The notes below the pieces were generated by a model. That model was not told the DNA's origin. It saw only the letters and a list, made by a program, of their open reading frames with translations, and did not search any database. This document shows, piece after piece, positions 51,537 through 60,468 of a stretch of 64,000 nucleotides of DNA. The translations under genes were made by a program, and so were the position numbers. Numbering within the stretch: the stretch's first letter is position 1; each line of letters opens with the position of its first letter. Origin of the DNA: QYQD01 sp040754095 (lineage in GTDB: Bacteria > Desulfobacterota > QYQD01); assembly GCA_040754095.1 (NCBI GenBank), contig JBFMFO010000010.1, forward strand, positions 1 to 64,000. The letters run 5' to 3'.

Positions 51537-52391
51537 TTATTGTTTTACTACCAAGATGGGACAAGGCGCTTGTTCGATAACCTGTTGGGCAGTGCTCCCC
51601 ATGACTGCATGGGTGATGCCTGCACTTCCGTGACTTCCGATAACAATCAGATCGCTCCTTCCCTCTTTTGCTACCCGCACAATTTCATCAGCGGGGTACC
51701 CTTCGTCGACCACTATGTCGGTTACGGATAGCCCGTACTCTGTAGCGATCCGTTCTGCTTTCGTCATAATTGCCTTGGATTCCACGGCAAATACCTCGCT
51801 GAGGCCGGTTTTGGTGGCCAAGTCAACCTGATCACCGTACACCGGAACGACGTTCAGGATGGTAATCTTGGACCCCAGCTCTTTGGCGAGGCGGCAGGCC
51901 ATGTGAATAGCGTGGCTGCTGGACTCTGATCCGTCGGTGGGGACGAGAAGTGATTTATATTCACCGCGTCTTGGCTCTCCTTTGGCCACCAGGACACTGC
52001 ATCTCACATGGCCGATTACGTTTGCAGTTAAACTTCCCATGAAAATCTTTTTCAGGCCGGTCCTGCCACGTGTCCCCATCACGACCAGCTCTGCCCCAAG
52101 TTCCTTGACTTTTTCACTGAAACGCACGTGAGATTCACCAACGGATACGGATACGGAGGCCTTTATGTCGGCTTTGGCCGCCTGGGCAACCAGTTCATCC
52201 ACTGCTTTTTTCATTTTGGCCTTCAGCTTGTCGGTCAGGCCAGGGGCCGTGGTTTCGAACTCTTCGTTCACATCCACCACCGCTGATATATCAAGCGAAC
52301 TCCCGAAGCGTTTAGCTATCGCTACTGCCTCTTCGATTGCCAGGCGGTCCTGTTCCACTCCATTACTGGCCAAAAGGACTTTTCCCCACAT
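51537..52391 (-). CDS. Tandem universal stress protein (UspA x2)
   Basis: 284 residues. Two UspA domains, both with intact ATP motifs (GTRGRTGLKKIFMGSLTANV and GSHGSAGITHAVMGSTAQQV). AGGAGG precedes ATG 52391. It lies 72 bp after another tandem UspA gene on the minus strand, and convergent with the PEP-synthase-like gene. Confidence 0.93.
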   Translation of the reverse strand: MWGKVLLASNGVEQDRLAIEEAVAIAKRFGSSLDISAVVDVNEEFETTAPGLTDKLKAKMKKAVDELVAQAAKADIKASVSVSVGESHVRFSEKVKELGAELVVMGTRGRTGLKKIFMGSLTANVIGHVRCSVLVAKGEPRRGEYKSLLVPTDGSESSSHAIHMACRLAKELGSKITILNVVPVYGDQVDLATKTGLSEVFAVESKAIMTKAERIATEYGLSVTDIVVDEGYPADEIVRVAKEGRSDLIVIGSHGSAGITHAVMGSTAQQVIEQAPCPILVVKQ

Positions 52392-52463
52392 GAATTATAC
52401 CTCCTGTACTCTAAGCTCCTTAAATTTATGATGTTAACATAATCATGGTTAGCTATAGAACGA

Positions 52464-53339
52464 TTATACACTTCTCGGAACTACCAGTACTGCACATGGA
52501 GTATGCCCGATAACCCTTTTGGTAACGCTTCCCATCAACAGTTTGGTCAGCCCGGTCCGGCCATATTTACCCATAATGATAATGTCAGCTTTTATTTCTC
52601 TGGCCAGATCTACTATAACCTCGTAGGGCTCGCCTTCCCGGACTATCCCCTCGGCCTGGATATTGGATTTGGCGGCTCTCTTTACGATCTTGTCCACAAT
52701 CTTTTCCGCTTCGGTCCTATATTTTGCCGGCCTTTCGCCCTTAACTACACATACTGCGCTAAGCTTGCTGTCGCAGGCTGCGGCAATACTTATGGCCTCA
52801 TTTACGGCGGACTCGCTATATGCCGAACCATCCGTGGCCACGAGTACATTTTTCAGCCCGACCGGTCCCCGAAGAGGGATGACCATTACCGGACATGGCG
52901 CATGACCGATGATCCGGGCGGCCACGCTGCCCATAAGCAGCCTCTTGAGGCCGGTTTTCCCGTGGCTCCCTATGACTATGACATCCGCCTTCTTTTTCTT
53001 TGCCTCGCCAACAATGAATTCATAAGGCTGTTCACCCTCATGAACCAGGGTTTCACACTTTATGCCTTTTTGGGAAACACGTTCCCTTATGCCCTCCAGT
53101 AACGCCCTGGAATCTCTCTCCATTTTTTCTACGGCCTCGGGTGCCAGGGCCATGAACTCGGGATTGAGTTCCACGACGTTTAATACGTAAAGGCTGCTTC
53201 CGCACTTTCTGGCTATATTAACTGCCCCATCCAGGGCCTTCTCGCTATACCTTGACCCATCTGTGGCCACGAGTATCTTTTCATGTCTGCTCAAGGGGCA
53301 CAACTTACAAGTAGTGACGATAGTATCTTCGCTTTTCAT
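52464..53339 (-). CDS. Tandem universal stress protein (UspA x2) with Cys-bearing N terminus
   Basis: 291 residues. An N-terminal extension with CKLCPLSRHEK precedes the first UspA domain (KILVATDGSRYSEKALDG); both domains keep ATP motifs (GSHGKTGLKRLLMGSVAARI and GKYGRTGLTKLLMGSVTKRV). GGGAGG precedes ATG 53339. Divergent from the TauE gene at 53637, sharing a promoter region with several inverted repeats. Confidence 0.93.
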   Translation of the reverse strand: MKSEDTIVTTCKLCPLSRHEKILVATDGSRYSEKALDGAVNIARKCGSSLYVLNVVELNPEFMALAPEAVEKMERDSRALLEGIRERVSQKGIKCETLVHEGEQPYEFIVGEAKKKKADVIVIGSHGKTGLKRLLMGSVAARIIGHAPCPVMVIPLRGPVGLKNVLVATDGSAYSESAVNEAISIAAACDSKLSAVCVVKGERPAKYRTEAEKIVDKIVKRAAKSNIQAEGIVREGEPYEVIVDLAREIKADIIIMGKYGRTGLTKLLMGSVTKRVIGHTPCAVLVVPRSV

Positions 53340-53569
53340 AACGTAAGTAACCTCCCTTCAACCATAGTTTATGCCTGGATATTTGTTCGCAAAAGCCCTT
53401 ATCTGTTCCTAACAAATATAAGAAACTTTCCAATATTGCGTTTCAAAAGTCAACAAAAAAGTTGTAAATTGTAATACCAAAAATTCCGGATACCGGTGGG
53501 TCTCCGACATAAAAACCGGACATCTTTATTTCAGCTTGACACAAAAAAGTGACAGATGTCAAATCGTGC

Positions 53570-53598
53570 TTGACATTGAACGACAATTCATTTATAAA
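53570..53598 (+). promoter_or_regulatory. Strong sigma-70 promoter of the second TauE gene
   Basis: Perfect -35 TTGACA (53570-53575), 17-bp spacer, -10 TATAAA (53593-53598). Confidence 0.75.
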
Positions 53599-53607
53599 AA
53601 CGGCGTA

Positions 53608-53621
53608 TTGTAATTTTACAA
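53608..53621. promoter_or_regulatory. Operator-like palindrome TTGTAA-TT-TTACAA
   Basis: Perfect 6-bp arms overlapping the predicted transcription start of the TauE gene, a position suited to a repressor. Confidence 0.45.
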
Positions 53622-53636
53622 CACTGGAGATGCAAA

Positions 53637-54587
53637 ATGAAACGATATTTTTTCGGGATTTCAGTATTGCTGACCATTTTTCTCTGGATAGGCCCGGCGC
53701 TGGCGGCAGTTGATCCGGGCGTGGCGGCGGATGCCGGCGGGCCATGGTGGCAATGGCCGATTATCCTTTTTGTGGTTACCTTTGTCATGGGGATTGTCGC
53801 TGTTTTGGGCGGCGTCGGCGGCGGGGTATTGTTCGTCCCGATCATCAGCGGATTTTTCCCTTTTCACCTTGATTTCGTGCGCGGAGCCGGGTTGCTGGTG
53901 GCCCTTTCCGGGGCCCTGGCTGCCGGCCCCGGTCTCCTCAAGAGGAACATGGCCAGTCTGCGCCTGGCTATACCGGTAGCGGTAATCGCCTCCGCCTGTG
54001 CCATAGCTGGAGCCATGCTCGGTCTGGCCTTACCCACGAATGTCATTCAGACCGCCCTGGGGGCGACGATTCTTGGTATTTGTGTTATCATGCTCACCGC
54101 CAAGAAGTCTGAATTTCCTGAGGTCAGGAAACCCGATGCCCTGTCCACCGCCTTACACATCACAGGTATATATCGCGAGGAAAGCACCGGTAAGGACATC
54201 GATTGGCGCGTACACCGGACGCCTCTGGGGCTGGCTACCTTTATTATTATCGGCGTTATGGCCGGTATGTTTGGTCTGGGCGCCGGGTGGGCGAATGTGC
54301 CGGTGCTCAACCTCATGATGGGCGCCCCGCTTAAGATCAGCGTGGCTACAAGCAAATTTCTCTTATCCATTACCGACACCTCGGCCGCGTGGATTTATTT
54401 GAATCAAGGCTGTGTCATACCGATGATGGTAGTTCCGAGTTTGATCGGCATCATGCTGGGATCTATCGTCGGGGTTAAGATCCTGGCCAAGGCCAAACCC
54501 GCCTTTATCCGCTGGATGGTTATCGGTATCCTGGCCTTTGCCGGAATCAAGGCCCTGACCAAGGGATTAGGGATAACACTATTTTAA
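53637..54587 (+). CDS. TauE/SafE family permease (second copy)
   Basis: 316 residues. An N-terminal hydrophobic segment ending in ALAA may be a signal peptide or first helix. The two repeats show GIVAVLGGVGGGVLFVPII and MAGMFGLGAGWANVPVLNL. It is shorter than the permease at 45861 and lacks the leader domain, so the two are not recent duplicates. Encoded with a small membrane protein, as many TauE genes are. Confidence 0.9.
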   Translation: MKRYFFGISVLLTIFLWIGPALAAVDPGVAADAGGPWWQWPIILFVVTFVMGIVAVLGGVGGGVLFVPIISGFFPFHLDFVRGAGLLVALSGALAAGPGLLKRNMASLRLAIPVAVIASACAIAGAMLGLALPTNVIQTALGATILGICVIMLTAKKSEFPEVRKPDALSTALHITGIYREESTGKDIDWRVHRTPLGLATFIIIGVMAGMFGLGAGWANVPVLNLMMGAPLKISVATSKFLLSITDTSAAWIYLNQGCVIPMMVVPSLIGIMLGSIVGVKILAKAKPAFIRWMVIGILAFAGIKALTKGLGITLF

Positions 54588-54618
54588 CTAAGATGTGGTT
54601 TTAAGGAGGCAATGTCCT

Positions 54619-55047
54619 ATGGGAGCAAAAGAAATAAAGAAACCGGGAACAGCCGAGGAACAAGTTCTATATGCCAGTGTCCTTGAGAAAGGCATGCTGC
54701 TGGGGCTTGGAATCCTGGTTATAACCTTTATAGTGTATGTCCTGGGTATCCTTGAGCCATATGTACCGGTAGGAGAATTAAGTCGATATTGGTCTATGAA
54801 CGTCCATGATTACCTCCAGGCGGCTAATATTCATCCGGGCTGGTGGTGGGCTTCCCAACTGGGTAAGGGGGATTTCTTAAACTTCATCGGCATAGCTCTG
54901 CTGGCCGGTGTAACGATCATCTGTTATGCGGCTATTATCCCCACCTTGCTGAGGAAAAAGGACATTGTTTATGCCGTGCTTGCCCTCCTTGAGGTCATTG
55001 TCCTGTCTGCCGCCGCATCGGGTTTAATTGCAGCCGGCGGACATTAA
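54619..55047 (+). CDS. Small multi-span membrane protein, partner of TauE
   Basis: 142 residues from ATG 54619 (AAGGAGG 9-10 nt upstream). Three membrane helices at about 20-42, 85-110 and 118-138, with a Trp-rich stretch (GWWWASQLGKGDF) between the first two. It resembles the DUF1634-type proteins often encoded next to TauE permeases, but I am not certain of the family. Followed by a terminator. Confidence 0.75.
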   Translation: MGAKEIKKPGTAEEQVLYASVLEKGMLLGLGILVITFIVYVLGILEPYVPVGELSRYWSMNVHDYLQAANIHPGWWWASQLGKGDFLNFIGIALLAGVTIICYAAIIPTLLRKKDIVYAVLALLEVIVLSAAASGLIAAGGH

Positions 55048-55073
55048 TGGCATAACGTTGAAGCAATGGTTCT

Positions 55074-55102
55074 AAAAAGCCGGCATGCCTTGCCGGCTTT
55101 TT
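55074..55102. terminator. Rho-independent terminator
   Basis: AAAAAGCCGGCA, TGCCT loop, TGCCGGCTTTTT: a perfect stem with flanking A and T runs. Confidence 0.93.
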
Positions 55103-55155
55103 AATCTTCCAACACTCATATCCGCTTATGGACCCATCCGCAGAGAATCCTTTCC

Positions 55156-55184
55156 TTGTCAGCATCGGGCAAAAAGATTATATT
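55156..55184 (+). promoter_or_regulatory. Sigma-70 promoter of tilS
   Basis: TTGTCA (55156-55161), 17-bp spacer, TATATT (55179-55184). The predicted start (about 55191) nearly coincides with the GTG start codon at 55193, so the message may be leaderless. Confidence 0.55.
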
Positions 55185-55192
55185 TAGTTTAA

Positions 55193-56608
55193 GTGAAAGA
55201 AAAACAAGCGCCTTTAATATCCATATTTCGGAAGACGGTGGACCGATACGGCATGTTTCGCGCCGGGGATAACGTGGTGGCGGCGGTCTCCGGCGGTCCG
55301 GACTCGGCAGCCCTGCTCCATCTCCTGTGCGAATTAAAAGGGGTCTGTCCATTTAAGCTCTCTGTGGCCCATTTTGATCATGGCCTGCGCGGGAGAGAAT
55401 CTGCAGAAGACGCTATTTTTGTCGGAAACCTGGCCGAAGGACTCGGCCTGCCCTTTCATTCGGGACGGGGTGATGTCCTTACGTTAAAGAAACAGAAAGG
55501 GCTTTCACTGGAAGAGGCCTGCCGCGAACTTCGTTATAAATTTTTGCAGGAAGTGGCAGAAAAGATAGGGGCCCGGAGAGTAGCCCTGGGACATACGGCT
55601 GATGACCAGGCTGAAGAGTTTCTTTTACGTCTGATCCGGGGTTCCGGGGCGCGGGGGCTATCCGGCATGCCTTTTATCCGGGAGGGTCTTTTTGTGCGAC
55701 CTTTGCTCGAGGCCTCGCGAGCCGATGTCTTGGCCTATCTAACGGCCAATAAATTTTCTTTTCGCATTGACAGTTCAAACGAGGCCCGGGGTTTCCTGCG
55801 AAATCGTATCCGGCACGATTTACTGCCTGTGCTGGAAACCAATTTTAATCCGGGCATCCGTCGAATCTTGCTCCAGACTGCTTCTATACTGCGGGAGGAT
55901 GAGGCCCTGCTGGCGAGTATGGCTGAGGAGGCCTGGACAGGCCTCGTTAAATCGGATGAAGGACCGGAGGGGTGGGGAATAACGCTGAATTTAAGGCGTT
56001 ATCAGGAAATTCCAAGGCCGATTCAGATGAGGGTCATGCAAAAGGGCCTTGAATCAAGCGGGGCAAGATTGAAGGACATCGGCTTCAGGCATCTGGAATC
56101 TATTCAATCCCTGGCCATGAAAGACGGCCCTTATAAAAGGATTTCCCTGCCCGGCGAAGTAACAGTAGAAAGGATCTATCAGGAATTGAGATTCAGCCGG
56201 AAGAAGAGCGATAAGGCGCCAAAAGATTTTTTATATGAGATAAATGGCGTGGGCCGCTATTTTTTGCCGGAGATCGGACGATCTATCTCACTTGAGGTAA
56301 TGGAGGGTTTAGATTCTTCTCCCCGTGAAAGCCTGCCCCCCGTCTCTTATTTTGATTATGGGCGGATATGTTTCCCCCTGGTGGTGCGTAATTTCCGGCC
56401 CGGCGACCGGTTTTACCCGAATGGTCTGGGAGGCAGTCAAAAGGTCAAGGACTATTTTATTAACAAAAAAATACCGCGGCCTCTCAGGTCAAAAATACCC
56501 ATAATTGAGCAAGACGGTCAGATTGTGGGGATCCCCGGATGGCGGGTTGATGAACGGTTTAAAGTTACCGAAAAGACAGAACAGATACTTAGGGTTTCAT
56601 TAGACTGA
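55193..56608 (+). CDS. tilS: tRNA(Ile)-lysidine synthase
   Basis: 471 residues. The PP-loop SGGPDSAALLHLL (about 33-45) and the GHTADDQAEEFLLRLIRGSG motif identify the ATP-pyrophosphatase domain; the central and C-terminal TilS domains follow (RPGDRFYPNGLGGSQKVKDYFI). It puts lysidine on C34 of the AUA-reading tRNA-Ile. The GTG 55193 start has no ribosome site; an internal GTG at about codon 14 is possible. ftsH downstream is a common neighbour. Confidence 0.93.
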   Translation: MKEKQAPLISIFRKTVDRYGMFRAGDNVVAAVSGGPDSAALLHLLCELKGVCPFKLSVAHFDHGLRGRESAEDAIFVGNLAEGLGLPFHSGRGDVLTLKKQKGLSLEEACRELRYKFLQEVAEKIGARRVALGHTADDQAEEFLLRLIRGSGARGLSGMPFIREGLFVRPLLEASRADVLAYLTANKFSFRIDSSNEARGFLRNRIRHDLLPVLETNFNPGIRRILLQTASILREDEALLASMAEEAWTGLVKSDEGPEGWGITLNLRRYQEIPRPIQMRVMQKGLESSGARLKDIGFRHLESIQSLAMKDGPYKRISLPGEVTVERIYQELRFSRKKSDKAPKDFLYEINGVGRYFLPEIGRSISLEVMEGLDSSPRESLPPVSYFDYGRICFPLVVRNFRPGDRFYPNGLGGSQKVKDYFINKKIPRPLRSKIPIIEQDGQIVGIPGWRVDERFKVTEKTEQILRVSLD

Positions 56609-56679
56609 AAAAGACGAAAGGCATATGTTTTGCTTGCAAAAAACGGCATTTTCCCTTAGTTTAAAGGTGAAATTCTTTT

Positions 56680-56770
56680 TTGAACGCAGATGAACGCAGA
56701 TTTTACTTTTTAAATTTCGAATTTCGAATTTACTGTGCTGCGGGTATTGGTCTGCCTCGGGCGGACGTCC
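56680..56770. repeat. Text-like repeats and GTCTGCC/GGCGGAC palindrome
   Basis: GAACGCAGATGAACGCAGA (56682-56700), AAATTTCGAATTTCGAATTT (about 56711-56731), and GTCTGCC-TCG-GGCGGAC (56750-56766), close to the palindrome at 26086. Confidence 0.55.
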
Positions 56771-56810
56771 CAATTAAATCTTACAGAAAAGCAAGAGCAG
56801 GGAGGAGTTT

Positions 56811-58622
56811 TTGAATACGTTTTATAAGAATTTATCCCTTTGGCTGGTTATCGGCCTGGTAATGATCCTGTTGTTTCAATTTTTCAACCGTCCTGGAGAG
56901 GATAGCGCTGAGGCAACTTATAGCGACTTTCTGGATAAGGTGGAAAAGGGAGAGGTGTCGCGGGTAACGGTGCAGGGAGAGCGTATCCACGGGCAGTATG
57001 TTAATGGCCGGGCCTTTAAGACCTACGCCCCAAAGGATGTTGACCTGGTTAAAATTCTGCGACAGGCTAACGTCAAAATAACGGTAAAACCGGCGGAAGA
57101 ATCGCCATGGTATTGGACGCTTATTATCTCCTGGCTGCCCATGCTGCTTCTCATAGGGGTCTGGATATTTTTTATGCGCCAGATGCAGGCCGGAGGCGGC
57201 AAGGCCCTTTCCTTCGGCAAGAGCCGGGCCAGACTCCTTTCCGGCCAGAATGTCAAGACAACATTTGCCGATGTAGCGGGCATAGATGAGGCCAAGGAGG
57301 AACTGGCCGAGATCATCGATTTTTTGAAAGATCCCAAAAGGTTCACGCGTCTCGGAGGACGGATTCCCAAGGGTGTGCTCCTCATGGGAGCGCCGGGGAC
57401 GGGGAAGACTCTGTTGGCTAAGGCCATAGCCGGAGAAGCCGGAGTTCCTTTTTTCAGTATAAGCGGTTCCGATTTTGTGGAGATGTTTGTAGGTGTGGGC
57501 GCCTCCAGGGTGCGTGACCTTTTTGTGCAGGGGAAGAAAAACGCCCCGTGCATTATTTTCATCGATGAGATCGATGCGGTGGGCCGCCACCGGGGCGCCG
57601 GACTGGGAGGAGGCCATGATGAAAGGGAGCAGACTCTCAATCAGCTTCTTGTAGAGATGGACGGGTTTGAGTCGAATGAGGGGGTTATTATCGTTGCGGC
57701 CACCAACAGGCCGGATGTCCTTGACCCGGCATTGCTCAGGCCCGGCCGGTTTGACAGGCAGGTGGTTGTCCCCACGCCTGATATCCGCGGCCGTGAAGGT
57801 ATTTTGAGAGTGCATTCACGAAATATGCCCATGGATAGTGATGTGGATTTGAGCGTTCTGGCGCGGGGCACGCCCGGTTTCAGCGGAGCGGATCTGGAAA
57901 ACATGGTTAATGAGGCAGCCTTGCTCGCAGCCCGGAAGAATAAGGAGAAACTCCAGATGTCTGATTTTGAAGAGGCCAAGGATAAGGTTATGATGGGCAC
58001 GGAGAGGCGCAGTATGATCATTACTGAGGAAGAAAAACGCATAACCGCCTTTCATGAAGCCGGCCATGCACTGGTAGCTAAACTCCTGCCCGGGGCCGAT
58101 CCCATCCATAAGGTAACCATTATTCCCCGCGGCAGGGCACTGGGTCTTACCCAACAACTACCTATCGATGAGAGGCATACCTATCAAAAGGACTATCTGA
58201 TTAACAATCTCGTCATCCTCCTGGGAGGACGGGCGGCCGAGGAGCTTGTTTTAAAACAGTTTACTACCGGAGCCGGCAATGATATCGAACGGGCTACCGA
58301 ATTGGCGCGTAAGATGGTTTGTAACTGGGGTATGAGCGAAGAGATGGGGCCGCTGTCTTTCGGCAGGAAGGAAGAGCACATCTTTTTGGGTAAGGAAATA
58401 GCCCAGCACAAGGATTATAGCGAGGCAACAGCGGTTCGGATTGATGAGGAGATTAAGCGGCTGGTAACGGAAAGTTATCAACGCGCCAAAGACATTATCT
58501 ATGAGAATATCCAGTCCCTGCATAAGCTGGCCGGTTCCTTATTGGAGCGGGAGTCTCTGGATGCGGGAGACATCGACGAGATCTTAGGGTTAAACGGAAG
58601 AAGAGAGCCGACAGCAGCTTAA
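56811..58622 (+). CDS. ftsH: ATP-dependent zinc metalloprotease FtsH
   Basis: 603 residues: two N-terminal membrane helices (about 8-25 and 102-122) around a periplasmic domain, AAA+ domain with Walker A GAPGTGKT (about 193-200) and Walker B IIFIDEIDAVG, and a peptidase domain with the zinc motif HEAGH (His415) and third ligand Asp in GAGNDIERAT. It degrades membrane and regulatory proteins. Start TTG 56811 with GGAGGAG upstream. Confidence 0.97.
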   Translation: MNTFYKNLSLWLVIGLVMILLFQFFNRPGEDSAEATYSDFLDKVEKGEVSRVTVQGERIHGQYVNGRAFKTYAPKDVDLVKILRQANVKITVKPAEESPWYWTLIISWLPMLLLIGVWIFFMRQMQAGGGKALSFGKSRARLLSGQNVKTTFADVAGIDEAKEELAEIIDFLKDPKRFTRLGGRIPKGVLLMGAPGTGKTLLAKAIAGEAGVPFFSISGSDFVEMFVGVGASRVRDLFVQGKKNAPCIIFIDEIDAVGRHRGAGLGGGHDEREQTLNQLLVEMDGFESNEGVIIVAATNRPDVLDPALLRPGRFDRQVVVPTPDIRGREGILRVHSRNMPMDSDVDLSVLARGTPGFSGADLENMVNEAALLAARKNKEKLQMSDFEEAKDKVMMGTERRSMIITEEEKRITAFHEAGHALVAKLLPGADPIHKVTIIPRGRALGLTQQLPIDERHTYQKDYLINNLVILLGGRAAEELVLKQFTTGAGNDIERATELARKMVCNWGMSEEMGPLSFGRKEEHIFLGKEIAQHKDYSEATAVRIDEEIKRLVTESYQRAKDIIYENIQSLHKLAGSLLERESLDAGDIDEILGLNGRREPTAA

Positions 58623-58712
58623 CGCCGGCTCCGCTTCTGCCGGATGTCATTAGTCAATAGTCATTTGTCACTGACAGAAACTAACTAATGACCGGTAACG
58701 TTGCCTAATAGT

Positions 58713-58726
58713 AAGGAACCTTCCTT
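58713..58726. repeat. Palindrome AAGGAA-CC-TTCCTT upstream of folP
   Basis: Perfect 6-bp arms about 30-40 bp before folP; possible operator. The gap (58640-58700) also contains the TCAATAGTCATTTGTCA text-like repeat seen inverted near 30307. Confidence 0.35.
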
Positions 58727-58762
58727 ATATAAGTTTAAGTATCCAGGTGTCTTTTGGTTATC

Positions 58763-59638
58763 ATGGATGAAGAGGGTTTGACATTGGTCTGCAAGGGCAG
58801 GACGCTGTCCTTTGGTGTAAAGACCTATGTAATGGGCATACTCAATGTCACGCCGGATTCCTTTTCTGACGGCGGACGCTATACGGCGCCGGATGCGGCC
58901 CTCAAGCACGCGGAAGATATGATCGGGGCCGGGGCGGACATCATTGACATAGGCGGAGAATCCAGCCGTCCTTTTGCGCAGCCTGTCCCCGTCCGGGAAG
59001 AACTGTCCCGGGTGGTGCCTGTGATAGAGGCTATCCGAAGGCGATGGGATGTCCTGCTCTCCATAGATACTTACAAGGCCGAAGTAGCCGGCGCAGCCGT
59101 TTCTGCCGGCGCGGACATAGTCAACGATGTTACGGCGCTGCGTTATGACCCGGCCATGGTTGATGTGCTTCTCAAACATCAAGTCCCGGCCATCCTTATG
59201 CACATGCAGGGAATGCCGCAAGACATGCAGATAAGGCCTTATTATGACGATGTGGTGGGGGAAGTAACGGCTTTTTTGCGTGAACGCCTGGCCTGGGCCG
59301 AGACAAGGGGGATAGATAAAAATAGATTTATTCTCGATCCCGGCATCGGCTTCGGCAAGAACGCGGATCACAACTTAATGCTTCTTCGGTCTATCTCTGC
59401 TTTTCAGAAACTGGGGCGGCCTATCCTGATCGGGCCGTCACGTAAGAGTTTTATAGGCAAGATATTGGATATCGACATTGGGGAAAGGGATGGGGCTACG
59501 CAGGCCGTAATGGCTGTGGGTGTCTGGGAGGGCGCGCATATAGTGCGGGCGCATGATGTGCATTCCGCCGTACGCACGGTCCGCATAGTTGAGGCCATCA
59601 GAAGGGGAAGCGTTCAACATACAGCAGTCGGAAATTAG
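58763..59638 (+). CDS. folP: Dihydropteroate synthase
   Basis: 291 residues from ATG 58763 (an in-frame TTG at 58754 is less likely). MGILNVTPDSFSDGG and DIGGESSRPFA are the two family signatures; LDPGIGFGK and IGPSRKSFIG complete the pterin and pABA sites. It joins pABA to the pterin diphosphate in folate synthesis. cdaA follows after 29 nt. Confidence 0.95.
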   Translation: MDEEGLTLVCKGRTLSFGVKTYVMGILNVTPDSFSDGGRYTAPDAALKHAEDMIGAGADIIDIGGESSRPFAQPVPVREELSRVVPVIEAIRRRWDVLLSIDTYKAEVAGAAVSAGADIVNDVTALRYDPAMVDVLLKHQVPAILMHMQGMPQDMQIRPYYDDVVGEVTAFLRERLAWAETRGIDKNRFILDPGIGFGKNADHNLMLLRSISAFQKLGRPILIGPSRKSFIGKILDIDIGERDGATQAVMAVGVWEGAHIVRAHDVHSAVRTVRIVEAIRRGSVQHTAVGN

Positions 59639-59667
59639 CTATAAAATGGTAGAAAGCACGCAGGAAA

Positions 59668-60468
59668 ATGATTGAATATTTGATTACATTGCGCTGGCAG
59701 GATGTCCTGGATATCTTACTGGTAGCCTTTATTATTTATGAGATAATCCTTTTTATTCGCGGCACCCGGGCCGTGCAGATGGTGGCCGGCCTGGCTATTC
59801 TGGTCGTTTTCTATTTCATGGCGCGCGAGGTGGGACTGCAAACCCTGCACTGGCTGCTCGGCACCTTCCTAAGCTCCTTTTTTCTCCTGGTAGTCATCAT
59901 TTTTCAGGATGACATTCGCCGGGCCTTAATGCAGGTCGGCCGTACCCCGTTTCTAAAGGCGGATACAGCCACGCTGCAGATTTTGGAAGAGGTGGTTCGG
60001 TCGGCTGTATCGCTGTCGAATAAGGGGATTGGTGGATTAATAGCCATCGAAAGGGAGGCCGGCCTGAAGGACTACCTGGAATCCGGCGTACCCATCGATG
60101 CCCGGGTCAGCCGGGAGATACTCTTGAGTATCTTTTATCCGACCTCACCTATACATGATGGAGCAGTCATCATTCGTAATGGCCGCATCTCGCACGCCGG
60201 GTGTTTTTTGCCTCTTTCCACCAACCCTTTTTTGAGCAAAAAACTGGGTACGCGCCACCGGGCTGCAGTCGGCCTGACCGAGCATACCGATGCGGTGGTA
60301 GTAGTGGTCTCGGAGGAGACCGGGACTATCTCTGCGGCTATTGACGGCAAAATAACGCGCGATCTCGACGCCGCGACCTTAAGAAATATGCTTCAGGGTA
60401 TCTGGAGAGAGGAAAAGGACGGCAGGCAGTGGTGGAAGAAGCTCATGGGTACAAAGATTAAAAAATGA
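59668..60468 (+). CDS. cdaA: Diadenylate cyclase CdaA
   Basis: 266 residues: three N-terminal membrane helices (about 10-80) and a DisA_N/DAC domain with the catalytic motifs DGAVIIRNGRISHAGCFLP and GTRHRAAVG. It makes cyclic di-AMP from two ATP, controlling osmolyte and cell-wall balance. The stop overlaps the YbbR gene start by 4 nt, and glmM follows, the conserved cdaA-ybbR-glmM order. Confidence 0.95.
   Translation: MIEYLITLRWQDVLDILLVAFIIYEIILFIRGTRAVQMVAGLAILVVFYFMAREVGLQTLHWLLGTFLSSFFLLVVIIFQDDIRRALMQVGRTPFLKADTATLQILEEVVRSAVSLSNKGIGGLIAIEREAGLKDYLESGVPIDARVSREILLSIFYPTSPIHDGAVIIRNGRISHAGCFLPLSTNPFLSKKLGTRHRAAVGLTEHTDAVVVVVSEETGTISAAIDGKITRDLDAATLRNMLQGIWREEKDGRQWWKKLMGTKIKK

Larger units (their letters stand above)
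53340..53636. other. Divergent regulatory region, UspA and TauE genes
   Basis: 297 bp. Contains the TauE promoter (53570-53598), an inverted repeat TGACA-GA-TGTCA (about 53550-53561) upstream of it, and TTGTAA-TT-TTACAA (53608-53621) just after the predicted start. No gene seen. Confidence 0.5.
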
